Assembly (NCBI GenBank): GCA_035937595.1
Contig: DASZHS010000024.1
Span: 1 to 39,703, forward strand
Direction: 5' to 3'
Length of the DNA: 39,703 nt
From: Palsa-459 sp035937595
Lineage (GTDB): Bacteria; Actinomycetota; Acidimicrobiia; Acidimicrobiales; RAAP-2
Below, piece after piece: positions 15,308-23,054 of this stretch. The stretch's first letter is position 1; each line of letters begins with the position of its first letter. A program made the translations under genes and the position numbers. The notes under the pieces are model-generated. The model was given only the letters and a program-made list of their open reading frames with translations, was not told the origin of the DNA and searched no databases.

Positions 15308-16320
15308 TGAACGTCTCCGTCGTCATCTGCGCCTACACGCTCGAGCGTTGGGACCTCATCAACGCCGCCGTCTCGTCGTGCGCCGACCAGACCCTGGTGC
15401 CCCACGAGATCCTTCTGGTCATCGACCACAACGACGCGCTGCTCGCGCGGGCGACCGCCGAGATCCCGGGGATCCGCGTCATCGCCAACCGTTCGACCAA
15501 GGGGCTCTCGGGTGCGCGCAACACCGGGGTCGCCGAGTGCACGGGCGACGTGATCGCGTTCCTCGACGACGACGCGCGCGCGGACCCGGACTGGCTGGCC
15601 GCTCTGTGCGCGCCGCTCAAGGACGACGACGTCGCCGGGGTCGGCGGGTGGATCGTCCCGGAGTTCATGGGACGAGAGGCCAAATGGTTTCCCCACACCT
15701 ACTACTGGATCCTCGGCTGCAGCTACGAGGGGCTGCCCGAGACCGGCGCGACCCTGCGCAACCCGATCGGCGCCAACATGGTCCTGCGCCGCGAGGTCTT
15801 CGACGAGGTCGGTGGCTTCACGTCGGGCATCGGGAGGATCGGGAAGGTGCCGCTCGGCTGTGAGGAGACCGAGCTGTGCATCCGCTACACGTCGTCGCAC
15901 CCCGAGGAGCGCTTCGTGCTCACCCACGAGGCCGTGGTGCACCACGCCGTCCCGCCCTCACGGCTGAGCTGGCGCTACTTCTGGTCGAGGTGCTGGGCGG
16001 AGGGGCTCTCGAAGGCCGCCGTCTCCTCGCTCGTCGGCTCGAAGGACGGGCTCTCGTCGGAGCGCCAGCACCTCTTGCGCGCGATGCCGCGCGAGGTCGG
16101 GCGATCGCTGCGCGAGCTGCCGCGCCATCCGCGCGGCGCGTCGTTCCGGATCGCGCTCATCGTCGTCGGCGGCGTGATCGCCGCGGCCGGACTGCTCCGA
16201 GGTCGCGCGGCCGTGCGTCGCCGGCCGCTCGTGCCGGGTGGTGACGAGCTCGGTCTGCTCACTGCAACCAAAGGAGACGTGGACGGCTCGCGCCCGTCCG
16301 CCGTTCCGCGCGCCGATTAG
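15307..16320 (+). CDS. Family 2 glycosyltransferase
   Basis: This 337-residue GT-A enzyme starts at ATG 15307, overlapping the previous stop. Motifs in order: VSVVICAYTLERWDLI, VIANRSTKGLSGARNTG, the DxD region AFLDDDARADPDWL, GANMVLRREVFDEVGGF as acceptor region and CEETELCIR in place of the usual ED base. A hydrophobic C-terminal helix (IALIVVGGVIAAAGLL, about residues 280-300) could anchor it in the membrane. Its similarity to the next gene's enzyme suggests successive sugar additions to one lipid-linked repeat unit. The sugar donor and acceptor cannot be read from the sequence. Confidence 0.92.
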   Translation: MNVSVVICAYTLERWDLINAAVSSCADQTLVPHEILLVIDHNDALLARATAEIPGIRVIANRSTKGLSGARNTGVAECTGDVIAFLDDDARADPDWLAALCAPLKDDDVAGVGGWIVPEFMGREAKWFPHTYYWILGCSYEGLPETGATLRNPIGANMVLRREVFDEVGGFTSGIGRIGKVPLGCEETELCIRYTSSHPEERFVLTHEAVVHHAVPPSRLSWRYFWSRCWAEGLSKAAVSSLVGSKDGLSSERQHLLRAMPREVGRSLRELPRHPRGASFRIALIVVGGVIAAAGLLRGRAAVRRRPLVPGGDELGLLTATKGDVDGSRPSAVPRAD

Positions 16321-16323
16321 TTT
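16318..16323 (+). promoter_or_regulatory. Internal -10 box TAGTTT, leaderless start
   Basis: TAGTTT begins in the stop codon of the previous gene and is followed by six bases and the ATG at 16330. This suggests an internal promoter in the glycan operon and selects ATG 16330 over TTG 16327. Confidence 0.45.
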
Positions 16324-16329
16324 GAGTTG

Positions 16330-17583
16330 ATGCCGAAGCGGCGTACGGACCGCGGTGCGCCGCGCCGCGATGCGGCCCCCTGGCACCCCATCCGGGTCGT
16401 GCGCGTCGACGTCGACGCGCGCGTCATCGAGGGCACCGAGCTCGGCGCCCCCGGCGACCGTCTCTGGGTCGAGGCGGTGCGCGCCGGGCAGGTCGTCGGG
16501 CTCGTCGAGACACGCCTCGAGGCCGCACGGCCGGCCGAGCGCCTGCTCGACGACGTGACGAGCGTCGTCGGCGCCGACCCCCCCGAGGCCGACGGGCCGG
16601 CGGTCGCCGACGCGGCGCTCGGCACCGCGACGGTCGTCGTCCCGACCATCCTCGGTCGTCCGGACCAGCTGGCGGCGACGATCGGCTCCCTCGACGCGAT
16701 GGACTACCCGGACTTCGAGATCGTCGTGGTCGACAACCGACCGGGACCCTCACCGGGCGCCCCCCTCGCCTTCGACGACCACCCGAGGGTCCGGGTCGTC
16801 CGAGAGCCGGTGCCGGGGATCTCCTCCGCGAGGAATCGGGGCGTCGCGGCGTCGACCGCAGAGCTCGTCGCGTTCACCGACGACGACGCCGTCGTCGACG
16901 TCGGGTGGCTGCGCGCGCTCGGGGAGCGGTTCGCGCGCGAGCCGGAGGTCGACGCGCTGGGCGGGCTCGTGCTGCCGCGAGAGCTCGACACCGAGCCCCA
17001 GCTGTGGTTCGAGGAGTACTACGGGGGGTTCAGCCAGTCCTTCCACCGCTCGACGGTGAGCCTGTCGCGCACGACGGGCGACCCGCTCTTCCCCTACGCG
17101 CCGGGGCGCTTCGGGGCGGGTTGCAACATGGCGTTCCGGCGCACCGCGTTCGAGCGCTTCGGCGGCTTCGATCCCACGCTCGGGACCGGTACGCCCGCGA
17201 GGGGCGGGGAGGACCTCGCGATGTTCATCGGGCTGATCACGCGCGGGGGGACGATGGGCTTCGAGCCGAGTGCGGTCGTGCGGCACTCGCACCGCCGTTC
17301 GGAGGCCGAGTTCCTCGCCCAGGTGCGCAGCTACGGCGTCGGCCTGGCCGCGATGTACACGTCGCTCGTGGTGCGTGACCCGAGCACGGTCCTCGAGCTC
17401 GCCCGCCGCGTGCCCGCGGGCGTCCGGCTCCTGGCCCGCCCGGGCAACGGTCGCGCACCGAGCGAGCTACCGAGCTACCCGCGGCGCGCGCTCGCCTGGC
17501 AGCTCGCCGGGATGGCGATCGGCCCGCTCGCCTACGCGCGCAGCTGGTCGCGCGACCGACGTCGCCGGCGGGGGAGCGCGTGA
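16330..17583 (+). CDS. Family 2 glycosyltransferase with N-terminal extension
   Basis: This 417-residue enzyme has an N-terminal extension of about 95 residues (PWHPIRVVRVDVDARVIEG and GLVETRLEAARPAERLLDDV) before the GT2 domain. The domain has ATVVVPTILGRPDQLAATIG, VVVDNRPGPSPG, PGISSARNRGVAAS, the metal site AFTDDDAVVDVGW, AGCNMAFRRTAFERFGGFD and the acidic GGEDLAMF. The extension looks like a small mixed alpha/beta module and may bind a partner or regulate activity; I do not recognise it. The start is set by the TAGTTT box. The stop overlaps the next gene (GTGA). Confidence 0.91.
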   Translation: MPKRRTDRGAPRRDAAPWHPIRVVRVDVDARVIEGTELGAPGDRLWVEAVRAGQVVGLVETRLEAARPAERLLDDVTSVVGADPPEADGPAVADAALGTATVVVPTILGRPDQLAATIGSLDAMDYPDFEIVVVDNRPGPSPGAPLAFDDHPRVRVVREPVPGISSARNRGVAASTAELVAFTDDDAVVDVGWLRALGERFAREPEVDALGGLVLPRELDTEPQLWFEEYYGGFSQSFHRSTVSLSRTTGDPLFPYAPGRFGAGCNMAFRRTAFERFGGFDPTLGTGTPARGGEDLAMFIGLITRGGTMGFEPSAVVRHSHRRSEAEFLAQVRSYGVGLAAMYTSLVVRDPSTVLELARRVPAGVRLLARPGNGRAPSELPSYPRRALAWQLAGMAIGPLAYARSWSRDRRRRRGSA

Positions 17584-18020
17584 CGTCGATCGACGGGTCC
17601 GATACCGAGGCGGTCCAGACCGGCGGGCGGCTGCGCGCGTTCCGTGCGAGCGCGACCTGGCGTCGACAGCAGCGAGCGCGCGCGAACCTCTCGGCGGTCC
17701 TCGTGTGCTTCGACCTCCTCGTCGCCGCCATGGTCGCGGCGAACCTCCACGGCCCCGCGCGCGTCGTCGGCGGACTCGCGTTCTGCGTCGTGGTGCCGGG
17801 CTGGGCGATCGTCGGTCCACTGCGCCTCCGCGACCCGGCGCTCGAGGCGGGCCTCACCATCGCGTCGAGCCTGTGCGCCCTCATGGTCGTGGCCCAGCTC
17901 GCGTCGACGCTCGGGGGGTGGCACCTCACGTTCCTCCAGCTCTTCGTCTGCGGGCTGTGTCTGCCCTCGCTCGTGTGGCAGACCGTCGCGCGGCGCCGCC
18001 CGCCGGACGACGCTCGATGA
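17580..18020 (+). CDS. Small membrane protein of glycan operon
   Basis: This 146-residue protein starts at GTG 17580 within the previous stop. A basic N-terminus is followed by about four hydrophobic segments (LSAVLVCFDLLVAAMVAANL, VVGGLAFCVVVPGWAIVG, AGLTIASSLCALMVVAQLA, LTFLQLFVCGLCLPSLVW). The family is not recognised, but small polytopic proteins with a PGWAIVGP-like turn accompany polyprenyl-linked glycan synthesis genes. Its position between glycosyltransferases and a large membrane protein argues for a role in the same pathway. The stop overlaps the next start (ATGA). Confidence 0.8.
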   Translation: MTSIDGSDTEAVQTGGRLRAFRASATWRRQQRARANLSAVLVCFDLLVAAMVAANLHGPARVVGGLAFCVVVPGWAIVGPLRLRDPALEAGLTIASSLCALMVVAQLASTLGGWHLTFLQLFVCGLCLPSLVWQTVARRRPPDDAR

Positions 18021-18238
18021 CCGCGGTCCTCGCGGCCTCCGCGGCCGCGCTCGCAACCGCCCCCGCCGTCCTCGTCACCTTGGTCGCGGCGCTCCTCTTG
18101 CTCGCACTCCGTGCGTGGACGCAGATCTCGGGGCTCACGCTCTCCCAGCACGTGCACCGGTTGCTCGACGGGACGATCGGCGCGCTGAGCGTGCTCTTCC
18201 TCCTCTTGGTGGTCGTGAGGTTCGTCACGGTTGGCTGA
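18017..18238 (+). CDS. Two-helix small membrane protein of glycan operon
   Basis: This 73-residue protein begins at ATG 18017, overlapping the previous stop by 4 bases. It consists of two hydrophobic helices (LATAPAVLVTLVAALLLLAL and GTIGALSVLFLLLVVVRFV) joined by a polar loop WTQISGLTLSQHVHRLLD. The next gene starts inside its last codons. The helix-loop-helix character and exact overlaps support a real gene, perhaps a subunit of the large membrane protein that follows. Confidence 0.68.
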   Translation: MTAVLAASAAALATAPAVLVTLVAALLLLALRAWTQISGLTLSQHVHRLLDGTIGALSVLFLLLVVVRFVTVG

Positions 18239-20108
18239 GGTCGCGCTCCCGCTCCCGATGGTGCGTCGCACGGCGATGACCGCGCGCCTCGGCGCGCTCG
18301 TGCCGGTCGCGTGCGCCCTCGCCGCCGCCGCCTTGTGGGTCGTGACGGTGCACCGTGCGAACTTCGCGGCGATGGGCCGGCTCGGCCTCGTCTCGATCCT
18401 CGGGCCGGCGTACTTCCTCGGCCTGGCGCTGCTCTGCGTGGGACTCGCCGTCGAGCTCGTGCGGACGCACCCTCACCAGGGACGGCTGCTCGGCCTCGTG
18501 GTCGTGCTCATCGTCTATCTCTTCGGCTCCGCGTGCGCCATCGAGCCGGTAGCCGCGCTCACGAGCAGCTGGGGCCACGCCGGCTTCGTCCGCTACGTGT
18601 TCGTCAACGGCCACCCCCGCAACGGCTACAGCGCCGAGTTCTCCTGGCCGGGGACCTTCTCGCTCTTCTCGCTGGTCGCGGGGTACATGGGCAAGTCCGA
18701 CGTCATCTTGCTGCTCCGGTGGTTCCCGCTCGCCATCGAGCTGGCCTACCTGCCGGCGGTCATGGCGATCGCCCGCGCGAGCGGCGTGTCGCGCCGCGTC
18801 GGGTGGCTCGGGATCGCCCTCTTCTACGGGACGGACTGGATCTACCAGGACTACTTCAGCCCCCAGGCCGTCAACTACCTCTTCTTCCTCGTCACCGTCG
18901 CGTTGGTGCTGACGTGCTGGCAGCCCGCGGCCGCGCTCGTGTCACGCGGCCACGTGGCGCTGCGCGCGCGGTGGGCGGTGACGAGGGAGGCGGTGCGCAC
19001 ACGCCGGCTCCTCGGGTACGAGGCCGCGACGAGCTGGCCCGCCTCGACGGTCATGGGGGCGTTCCTCGTGCTCTGCCTCGTGTTCGTCGCCGCCGCCATG
19101 AGCCACCAGCTCACCCCCTACGCCATCGTCCTCGCACTGCTCGCGTGCCTCTTCACGCGACGGCTCGGGCGACCCGAGCTCGCGGCCATCGGGTTCCTGC
19201 TGGCCGTCGGGTGGCTCAGCCTCGGCGCGAGCAACTACTGGCTCGGTCACCTCGCGCAGATCTTCGGCGGCATCTTCAACTTCGGCTCCACCACCCGGTC
19301 GAACCTCTCCGGCCGCGTCGTGGGCAGCTTCAGCCACCGCCTCATCGTGGACGCGCGCATCATGCTCACCGCCGGGCTGTTCCTCCTCGCGGCGCTCGGC
19401 GCGGCGCGGCGGGCGACGGCGTCGCGGACCCTCGAGCTGCTCGCGATCGCGCCGTTCTTCCTGCTGGCCGCCCAGAGCTACGGCGGGGAGGGCCTCCTGC
19501 GCGTGGCGCTCCTGTCGGGCCCGTTCGCGGCGCTCCTCGCGGCGTCGGCCATCCTGCCCTCGCGCGAGGGGCCGATCCGCCCAGTGCTGCGCCAGATCCG
19601 CTTCGGCCGCCACGGCCGCGCGCTCATCGGCGTCGTCGTCGCCGTGGTCCTCCTCGGCTCGACCACGATCATGTCGGCGGTCCGCGGGGGCAACGACTAC
19701 TACGAGTCCTTCTCGACGGCCGAGCTCACCGCGGTCAACTTCATCTACCACCACGCCGGCTCGAAGCAGGTCATCGGGCTCGTCGCCCCTTATGAGCCCA
19801 TCGGTCAGTGGAAGGTCGGGGACGTCGTGGTGCGGGGCGTGGCGGCGGCCGGCTCGATCCCGACCCAGAAGCAGATCGGGCTGAGCTTCGTGCAGCACTG
19901 CCCGGACTGGGTCATCCTCGGCCAGGCCCAGCTGCACTGGGGCGAGGTGCTCGCGGGCTACAAGGCGACCTGGATGACGTCGCTGATCTCGTACCTGCAC
20001 GCGAGCGGCTACCGCAAGATGGGCAACTTCGGGGCGGACGCGACCGTGCTGCACATCTTGCTGCCCGGCACGTGCCACCTGCCGCCGAAGGTCGTCACCC
20101 GACGCTAG
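18231..20108 (+). CDS. Large polytopic membrane protein, possible GT-C transferase or polymerase
   Basis: This 625-residue protein has about 12 predicted membrane helices up to roughly residue 490, followed by an extracytoplasmic domain of about 130 residues (ESFSTAELTAVNFIYHHAGS to LLPGTCHLPPKVV). A large external loop near residues 105-150 contains RNGYSAEFSWPGTFSLFSL. That layout fits GT-C glycosyltransferases or Wzy-like polymerases that use lipid-linked sugars, though no diagnostic motif is certain. It is the last gene of the operon. Start TTG 18231 overlaps the previous gene; ATG 18258 is an alternative without overlap. Confidence 0.85.
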   Translation: MAEVALPLPMVRRTAMTARLGALVPVACALAAAALWVVTVHRANFAAMGRLGLVSILGPAYFLGLALLCVGLAVELVRTHPHQGRLLGLVVVLIVYLFGSACAIEPVAALTSSWGHAGFVRYVFVNGHPRNGYSAEFSWPGTFSLFSLVAGYMGKSDVILLLRWFPLAIELAYLPAVMAIARASGVSRRVGWLGIALFYGTDWIYQDYFSPQAVNYLFFLVTVALVLTCWQPAAALVSRGHVALRARWAVTREAVRTRRLLGYEAATSWPASTVMGAFLVLCLVFVAAAMSHQLTPYAIVLALLACLFTRRLGRPELAAIGFLLAVGWLSLGASNYWLGHLAQIFGGIFNFGSTTRSNLSGRVVGSFSHRLIVDARIMLTAGLFLLAALGAARRATASRTLELLAIAPFFLLAAQSYGGEGLLRVALLSGPFAALLAASAILPSREGPIRPVLRQIRFGRHGRALIGVVVAVVLLGSTTIMSAVRGGNDYYESFSTAELTAVNFIYHHAGSKQVIGLVAPYEPIGQWKVGDVVVRGVAAAGSIPTQKQIGLSFVQHCPDWVILGQAQLHWGEVLAGYKATWMTSLISYLHASGYRKMGNFGADATVLHILLPGTCHLPPKVVTRR

Positions 20109-20126
20109 AGGTGCTGACGCGCGCAG

Positions 20127-21041
20127 CTACGCGGTCGTGCGCGCGTACTCGGCGACCCAGTCGACGTACATAGCCTGGTCCTGCGACGGGCACGGGCCGA
20201 AGCTGCTCGACGGCGGGCAGCCCGGGCGCTGCTGGAGGTCGAGGTTCATCGCGAGCTGGGGGATCACCCCGGGCGTCGTGAGCGTCGAGCCCCACTGGCG
20301 GCCGTCGACGGTGAACACGATCGAGGTGGGCGTCCAGATCACGCCCCAGGTGTGCCAGACCCGCAGGTCGATCCCCGGGAAGTTCTGCTGGACGAACTCG
20401 TCACGGTGGGTGGGGCCGAGGTGGTGGACGGTCCCCGAGGTGGAGTTCCAGCGCGCGCCGGACTCGTTGAAGTCGATCTCGGGGGGCCACTGGTTGTTGG
20501 CGGGCCAGAGCAGCTCCACCTCGTTCGGCCCGGCGTTCGAGATCCGGGAGCGCACGAAGAACGCTCCGTAGGTCATGGGGTGCCCGCACTGGCACAGCCC
20601 GCCCGACGTCCACTTGTTGGCGTACCGGGGGTCACGGTAGGTGACGAGACGGAGCATCCCGTTCGAGACGAGCACGTGGGCGGGGGAGAAATGGGCGGTG
20701 GGGTCGCCCCCGGGGATGCCCGTGAACGTCACCCAGCCAGGGGGCAAGGAGGTGCCAGGGAAGTCGGTCGTGTAGGTCCGGTGGTAGCCGGCGAGCGCGT
20801 TGGGCAGGGGCGGGCCGAGCCCGGAGGGCTCCCCTGGCTGCACGACCCCGAGCGGGAAGGTGGGGCGCGTCGAGGGTGGCTGGGTCGTCGCGACCGAGAT
20901 CGTGGTCCCGGCGGGCGTCGTCCCGACGAGGGCGAAGAGGAGCACGCCGCTCAGAGCGAGGCCGAAGACGAGCACCGTGATGATCGCGACCCGCGCCTCC
21001 CATCGGCTCGCGGGCCTCCCCATGGTGATGTCGGCGTTCAC
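20127..21041 (-). CDS. Secreted glycoside hydrolase family 16 protein, copy 2
   Basis: This 304-residue protein has an N-terminal signal-anchor (AIITVLVFGLALSGVLLFAL) and a short Thr/Pro-rich linker, then a GH16 domain with the same blocks as the copy at 11883: GGLCQCG, TYGAFFVRSR, VELLWP, PPEIDFNES, VWHTWGV and YVDWVAEYA. The catalytic residues are Glu188, Asp190 and Glu193. GTG 21041 is preferred to ATG 21023 because GGATGG precedes it. It converges on the glycan operon with 18 bases between stops, and has its own promoter with two palindromes. It could trim or release the polysaccharide made by that operon, or degrade environmental beta-glucan. Confidence 0.9.
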   Translation of the reverse strand: MNADITMGRPASRWEARVAIITVLVFGLALSGVLLFALVGTTPAGTTISVATTQPPSTRPTFPLGVVQPGEPSGLGPPLPNALAGYHRTYTTDFPGTSLPPGWVTFTGIPGGDPTAHFSPAHVLVSNGMLRLVTYRDPRYANKWTSGGLCQCGHPMTYGAFFVRSRISNAGPNEVELLWPANNQWPPEIDFNESGARWNSTSGTVHHLGPTHRDEFVQQNFPGIDLRVWHTWGVIWTPTSIVFTVDGRQWGSTLTTPGVIPQLAMNLDLQQRPGCPPSSSFGPCPSQDQAMYVDWVAEYARTTA

Positions 21042-21052
21042 GCTACGTCCAT

Positions 21053-21066
21053 CCGCAGATCTGCGG
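21053..21066. promoter_or_regulatory. 14-base palindrome before GH16 copy 2 RBS
   Basis: CCGCAGATCTGCGG is a perfect palindrome 11 bases upstream of GTG 21041. On the minus strand its last arm touches the GGATGG ribosome binding site, so it may be an operator or an RNA stem that limits translation. Confidence 0.5.
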
Positions 21067-21091
21067 CTCCGTGGTTGGGGTCGTCCACGCG

Positions 21092-21097
21092 ATCCTA
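21092..21097 (-). promoter_or_regulatory. -10 box TAGGAT for GH16 copy 2
   Basis: On the minus strand TAGGAT lies 50 bases before GTG 21041, giving a predicted leader of about 44 bases that contains the 14-base palindrome. Confidence 0.4.
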
Positions 21098-21100
21098 CCG

Positions 21101-21112
21101 TTGGGTACCCAA
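21101..21112. promoter_or_regulatory. 12-base palindrome upstream of the -10 box
   Basis: TTGGGTACCCAA is a perfect palindrome in the spacer region just upstream of the TAGGAT box, a position typical of repressor or activator sites. It lies in an A+T-richer stretch that continues to 21126. Confidence 0.45.
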
Positions 21113-21197
21113 GAATTACGGCTTTGTGTGCTGCTGTTGTGATGGCGTCACCGTTGCCGAGGGTGTGTCGTCGGCGGTCGTCGAACCACCCCGGCGG

Positions 21198-21203
21198 TAG
21201 GGT
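21198..21203 (+). promoter_or_regulatory. -10 box TAGGGT, leaderless start
   Basis: TAGGGT is followed by six bases and the GTG at 21210. Confidence 0.5.
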
Positions 21204-21209
21204 CACGGC

Positions 21210-21707
21210 GTGGACGACCAGGTGCTCCCGGCGACGGGCGAGGTCTCGGTGGGCGTCGCGGTCTCGCCCGAGGCGCTCTGGCCGCTCGTGAGCGATCCCG
21301 CCGTGCCCGCACGGTTCTCCGACGAGCTGGTCGAGGCGCACTTCGTCGACGGCGACGGCCCCCGTGTCGGCGCGGAGATCGAGGGGCACAACGCCAACGG
21401 CGACGTGACCTGGACCACGCACTCGACGGTCGTCGAGTGCGTCGAGCCGACGCGGTTCCGCTGGGCGACGGGCGGCGCGGACGAGCCGAGCGCGACCTGG
21501 TCGCTCGAGGTCGAGCCCGCGGTCGGCGGTGCGACGCTCACGCACCGCGTGGTGCTGCACGCCGGTCGCGCGCCGCTCGCACCGGCGATCGAGGCGGGAC
21601 CGGAGCGCGCCCGCGAGATCGTCGACGGTCGCATGGCCGTGGTCCTCGAGAACATGCAGCGCGTCGTCACCGGCATCGCCGGGGCGGCCGAGGCCGGCAC
21701 GGTCTGA
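21210..21707 (+). CDS. SRPBCC (START/polyketide cyclase-like) family protein
   Basis: This 165-residue protein has the helix-grip pattern of the SRPBCC fold: an N-terminal strand GEVSVGVAVSPEALWPLVSD, DPAVPARFSDELVEAHFVDG, then strands with VGAEIEGHNANGDVTWTTH, CVEPTRFRWATGG and ATWSLEVEPAVGGATLTHRV, and a long C-terminal helix ending ENMQRVVTGIAG. Members bind hydrophobic ligands or act as small cyclases or aromatases; the ligand here is unknown. It has its own leaderless promoter and converges on the anti-sigma gene with 12 bases between stops. Confidence 0.88.
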   Translation: MDDQVLPATGEVSVGVAVSPEALWPLVSDPAVPARFSDELVEAHFVDGDGPRVGAEIEGHNANGDVTWTTHSTVVECVEPTRFRWATGGADEPSATWSLEVEPAVGGATLTHRVVLHAGRAPLAPAIEAGPERAREIVDGRMAVVLENMQRVVTGIAGAAEAGTV

Positions 21708-21719
21708 CGGGGGCCCTCG

Positions 21720-22394
21720 CTACCAGGTGGTGCCCCGGGCCGCCACGTTCCACAGGACCGACGCGCCCGTCGTGTCGGTGACGCGGATCCCGGTGATCCG
21801 GTCGAGCTGGACGTAGCAGGACATCTGGGCGCTGACGGGGTGCCCGGCCACGGTCCGGTAGGACCCGGCGGTCCACCACTTGCCGGAGGCCGTCCGCATG
21901 GCGACGTTGTAGACGTGGCCCGCCGGCAGCCCCTCCTCGGTGAACGCGATGGCGGTCCCCCACGGGCGCGTCGTGAGCACGGCCGTCGCCGTCGCCGCGG
22001 TGGTGGGGCTCGAGAGGATCTCCTTGCGCCCACCGGCGTGGGCCGGCGACCCGATCGCGAGGAGGATCGCGATCGACGCGGCGACCGCGCCGACGGCCGT
22101 GAACACCCCGGCCTGGCGGGTGCGCCGATGGCGTCGCGCGGCGAGCGCGTCGTCGTGCAGCGAGCCCAGCACCCGCTCGGCGAGCTCGGGCGGGACCGAC
22201 GCGGTCTGCCCGAGCTCGTCACGGTCGACGAACGCGAGCACCGATGCCGTCTGGGCGAGCTCGCGCGCGGCCTCACGGCACGCGGCGCAGCCGTCGAGGT
22301 GCGCGAGCAGCCCGAGCCGCTCGTCGGGCTCGATCGCGCCGAGGGCGTCGAGGGCGATAGCACCGTGCCACTGCTCGCAGGCGTGGCGGCTCAT
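21720..22394 (-). CDS. Zinc-containing anti-sigma factor, membrane protein
   Basis: This 224-residue protein has the ZAS signature HLDGCAACREAA (His-x3-Cys-x2-Cys) in its first 50 residues, preceded by another His in SRHACEQW. One membrane helix follows at about 95-118 (GVFTAVGAVAASIAILLAIG), then an extracytoplasmic domain of about 105 residues with the conserved-looking HVYNVAMRTASGKWWTAGSY. It should hold the upstream ECF sigma factor inactive until an envelope or redox signal is sensed. Its ATG 22394 overlaps the sigma stop (ATGA). The outer domain, with one Cys in QMSCYVQL, is likely the sensor. Confidence 0.92.
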   Translation of the reverse strand: MSRHACEQWHGAIALDALGAIEPDERLGLLAHLDGCAACREAARELAQTASVLAFVDRDELGQTASVPPELAERVLGSLHDDALAARRHRRTRQAGVFTAVGAVAASIAILLAIGSPAHAGGRKEILSSPTTAATATAVLTTRPWGTAIAFTEEGLPAGHVYNVAMRTASGKWWTAGSYRTVAGHPVSAQMSCYVQLDRITGIRVTDTTGASVLWNVAARGTTW

Positions 22395-23023
22395 GGGTTC
22401 CACCCGACGTCCTCGAGGTGCGCACGCAGCGTCCGCAGCGCGTAGTAGGCGCGACTGCGCACCGTGCCCTCGGGGATCCCGAACAGCGACGACACCTCGC
22501 GGCTCGTCCTGCCGTTGAAGTACAGCTCGGTGATGACGAGGCGGTGGTCGTCGTCCAGGCGCTCGAGCACCGTCGCGAGCTGCCAGCTGAGCAGCGCGGC
22601 GTCGACGCGGTCCTCGACGGTCGCCCCGTCGGCCTCCGACAGCGGCTCGGTCTGCTGGCGCGACTGGCGCTTGACGACGTCGAGCAGCGCGCGGCGCTCG
22701 ATCGCGAACAGCCAGGTCCGCAGCGATCCGAGGTCGGGGTCATAGCGGTGCCGGGAGCGCCAGGCGCGGGCGAACGTCTCCTGGACGACGTCCTCGGCCG
22801 AGGACGACCCGCGCAGCGAGCGCCGCGCGAAGCCGAGGAGCTCGCTGCCGTACGCGAGGAAGGCGGCGCGGAGCCCGGCCTCGTCGGCGACGGGGTCGCC
22901 GACGAGGCGCAGACCCGCTCCGCGGCCCATCGAAGTGGCCGGCGCCACGGCCCTGATGGGCGGAACGGCGTCGTGTCCGAGCGTCACCGCGTCGGCGCGA
23001 TCAGTGGTGTCGACGGTTCGCAT
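22391..23023 (-). CDS. ECF RNA polymerase sigma factor
   Basis: This 210-residue group 4 sigma factor has region 2 (FLAYGSELLGFARRSL, SSAEDVVQETFARAWRS, LRTWLFAIERRALLDVVKRQ) and region 4 (VITELYFNGRTSREVSSLFG, IPEGTVRSRAYYALRTL). The first 45 residues before region 2 are a nonconserved tail. ATG 23023 has GAGG at a suitable distance. Upstream, 31 bases away, ends the COG4315-type gene transcribed in the same direction, so all three genes may share the promoter near 24065, probably autoregulated. Confidence 0.95.
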   Translation of the reverse strand: MRTVDTTDRADAVTLGHDAVPPIRAVAPATSMGRGAGLRLVGDPVADEAGLRAAFLAYGSELLGFARRSLRGSSSAEDVVQETFARAWRSRHRYDPDLGSLRTWLFAIERRALLDVVKRQSRQQTEPLSEADGATVEDRVDAALLSWQLATVLERLDDDHRLVITELYFNGRTSREVSSLFGIPEGTVRSRAYYALRTLRAHLEDVGWNP

Positions 23024-23054
23024 GCACGACCTCGGATCCCCGCCTGCCGCCGGC

